Below the pieces are notes generated by a model. That model saw only the letters and a program-made list of their open reading frames with translations, was not told the DNA's origin and searched no databases. Shown here piece by piece: positions 6,244-6,726 of a stretch of 6,726 nucleotides of DNA (positions within the stretch are counted from its first letter, which is position 1; the number at the start of each line of letters is the position of its first letter). Position numbers and translations under genes: made by a program. The stretch covers positions 1 to 6,726 of the forward strand of contig JAEXXN010000174.1 of assembly GCA_023405875.1 (NCBI GenBank), read 5' to 3'. The DNA is from Bacillota bacterium. Its GTDB lineage: Bacteria; Bacillota; Clostridia; Lutisporales; Lutisporaceae.

Positions 6244-6726
6244 CTAAGCTATACACCTCCTCTTCATCTTCTTCAGGATCTCTTGTCAGGAATTCAAAAC
6301 GGCTCTTTTTGATACCTGCCTTCAGCATAGCCTGCTGTATCTGCTCGGAAAGCTTTCCTACACGCTTGTGTGTTCCTATGATCTTCAGTACCTTGTGGGT
6401 CTTCTCTTCTTCCCTTACATCCTCGCATACGAATTTATATATCTGGTTTATCTCCGGCTCCAGTCCCTTAGACCCCAGTACCTCCGATATAGACGTGACC
6501 TTTCTTGTCCCGTCTGCCAGCTTCTCCTGAAATATAACGAACTTCACCGCACTGCAAATATTTCTGAGCGCCAGCTCGGCAGGTTCATTGGATACCATGA
6601 GATATGCTGTCAGAAAACGGTATATGGCTTCTTTATCCCCCTCGGCGTGGAGGGTGGTAAAAAAATAGTGCCCGGTCTGTGCGGCCCTGAGTGCAGTGGC
6701 AAATTCTCCCGGGGACCTGAGCTCTC
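6221..6726 (-). CDS. cpaF: CpaF/TadA-type secretion ATPase (partial, C-terminal 167 residues)
   Basis: This is the hexameric type II/IV secretion ATPase that powers Tad pilus assembly at the cytosolic face of the inner membrane. The window holds its last 167 residues; the N-terminal part and Walker A lie beyond 6726. The visible start shows the conserved ELRSPGEFATALRAA segment, equivalent to the CpaF 'EvRg.Ea..mL.A' element just after the Walker B glutamate, followed by the His-box TGHYFFTTLHAEG. The C-terminal domain continues to about residue 145 (FEFLT), then a short acidic tail (PEEDEEEVYSLDEYGFSY) that is unusual among CpaF proteins. The reading frame is open to the window edge. It ends with TAG at 6221, 23 bases inside the tadB-like gene. 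Family assignment is secure; the substrate (Flp-like pilin or a secreted protein) is inferred from its neighbours. Confidence 0.93.
   Translation of the reverse strand, partial: ELRSPGEFATALRAAQTGHYFFTTLHAEGDKEAIYRFLTAYLMVSNEPAELALRNICSAVKFVIFQEKLADGTRKVTSISEVLGSKGLEPEINQIYKFVCEDVREEEKTHKVLKIIGTHKRVGKLSEQIQQAMLKAGIKKSRFEFLTRDPEEDEEEVYSLDEYGFSY
6254..6261 (-). promoter_or_regulatory. Ribosome binding site of the tadB-like gene, inside the cpaF-like coding end
   Basis: AGGAGGTG lies ten bases before the ATG at 6243, within the codons for the acidic C-terminal tail of the cpaF-like ATPase. It supports the assigned tadB-like start and a coupled cpaF-tadB-tadC translation order. Confidence 0.75.

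Noticed and set aside
1..6726. Possible CRISPR array, tRNA, transposon ends or toxin-antitoxin genes
   Set aside because: I saw no regularly spaced direct repeats, no terminal inverted repeats, no transposase motifs and no room between genes for RNA genes; coding density is nearly complete.

Overview
The window is one densely packed stretch of minus-strand genes, read from high to low coordinates. It has nine coding regions, the first and last cut by the window edges. No gap between genes exceeds 24 bases, two junctions overlap (4 and 23 bases), and almost every start has a strong Shine-Dalgarno sequence. I see no terminator, promoter, RNA gene, mobile element or repeat array, so the window looks like the middle of a single long operon. 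The strong GGAGG-type ribosome sites, moderate GC content and the type of the FtsK/EssC ATPase suggest a Bacillota organism, probably a clostridium. That assignment is inference.

The right half (6726 down to about 3160) encodes a Tad/Flp-type (type IVc pilus-like) machine. In transcription order it holds the C-terminal third of a CpaF/TadA secretion ATPase, a TadB-like and a TadC-like inner-membrane platform protein, a 61-residue Flp-pilin-like membrane peptide, and two single-span proteins that resemble TadE/TadF minor pseudopilins in layout but not in any clear motif.

The left half (3141 down to 1) carries type VII secretion (T7SS/ESX) components. These are an EsaB/YukD-type ubiquitin-like protein, a cytosolic-looking beta-propeller of the DUF5050 type, and the first 693 residues of an EssC/EccC membrane ATPase. 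That ATPase has two transmembrane segments and a complete first FtsK-type motor domain, but it lacks the N-terminal FHA domains usual in Bacillota EssC.

The main point of interest is this linkage: a Tad-type pilus/secretion motor and a T7SS ATPase with its ubiquitin-like partner in one translationally coupled cistron series. The canonical T7SSb membrane proteins (EssA, EssB/YukC, EsaA) and any WXG100 protein are absent from the window. This suggests either a hybrid secretion apparatus, with a Tad-like assembly replacing or supplementing the usual T7SS channel parts, or a non-canonical T7SS subtype. Several non-canonical Bacillota T7SS subtypes are already described, and I cannot tell from the sequence whether this layout is one of them.
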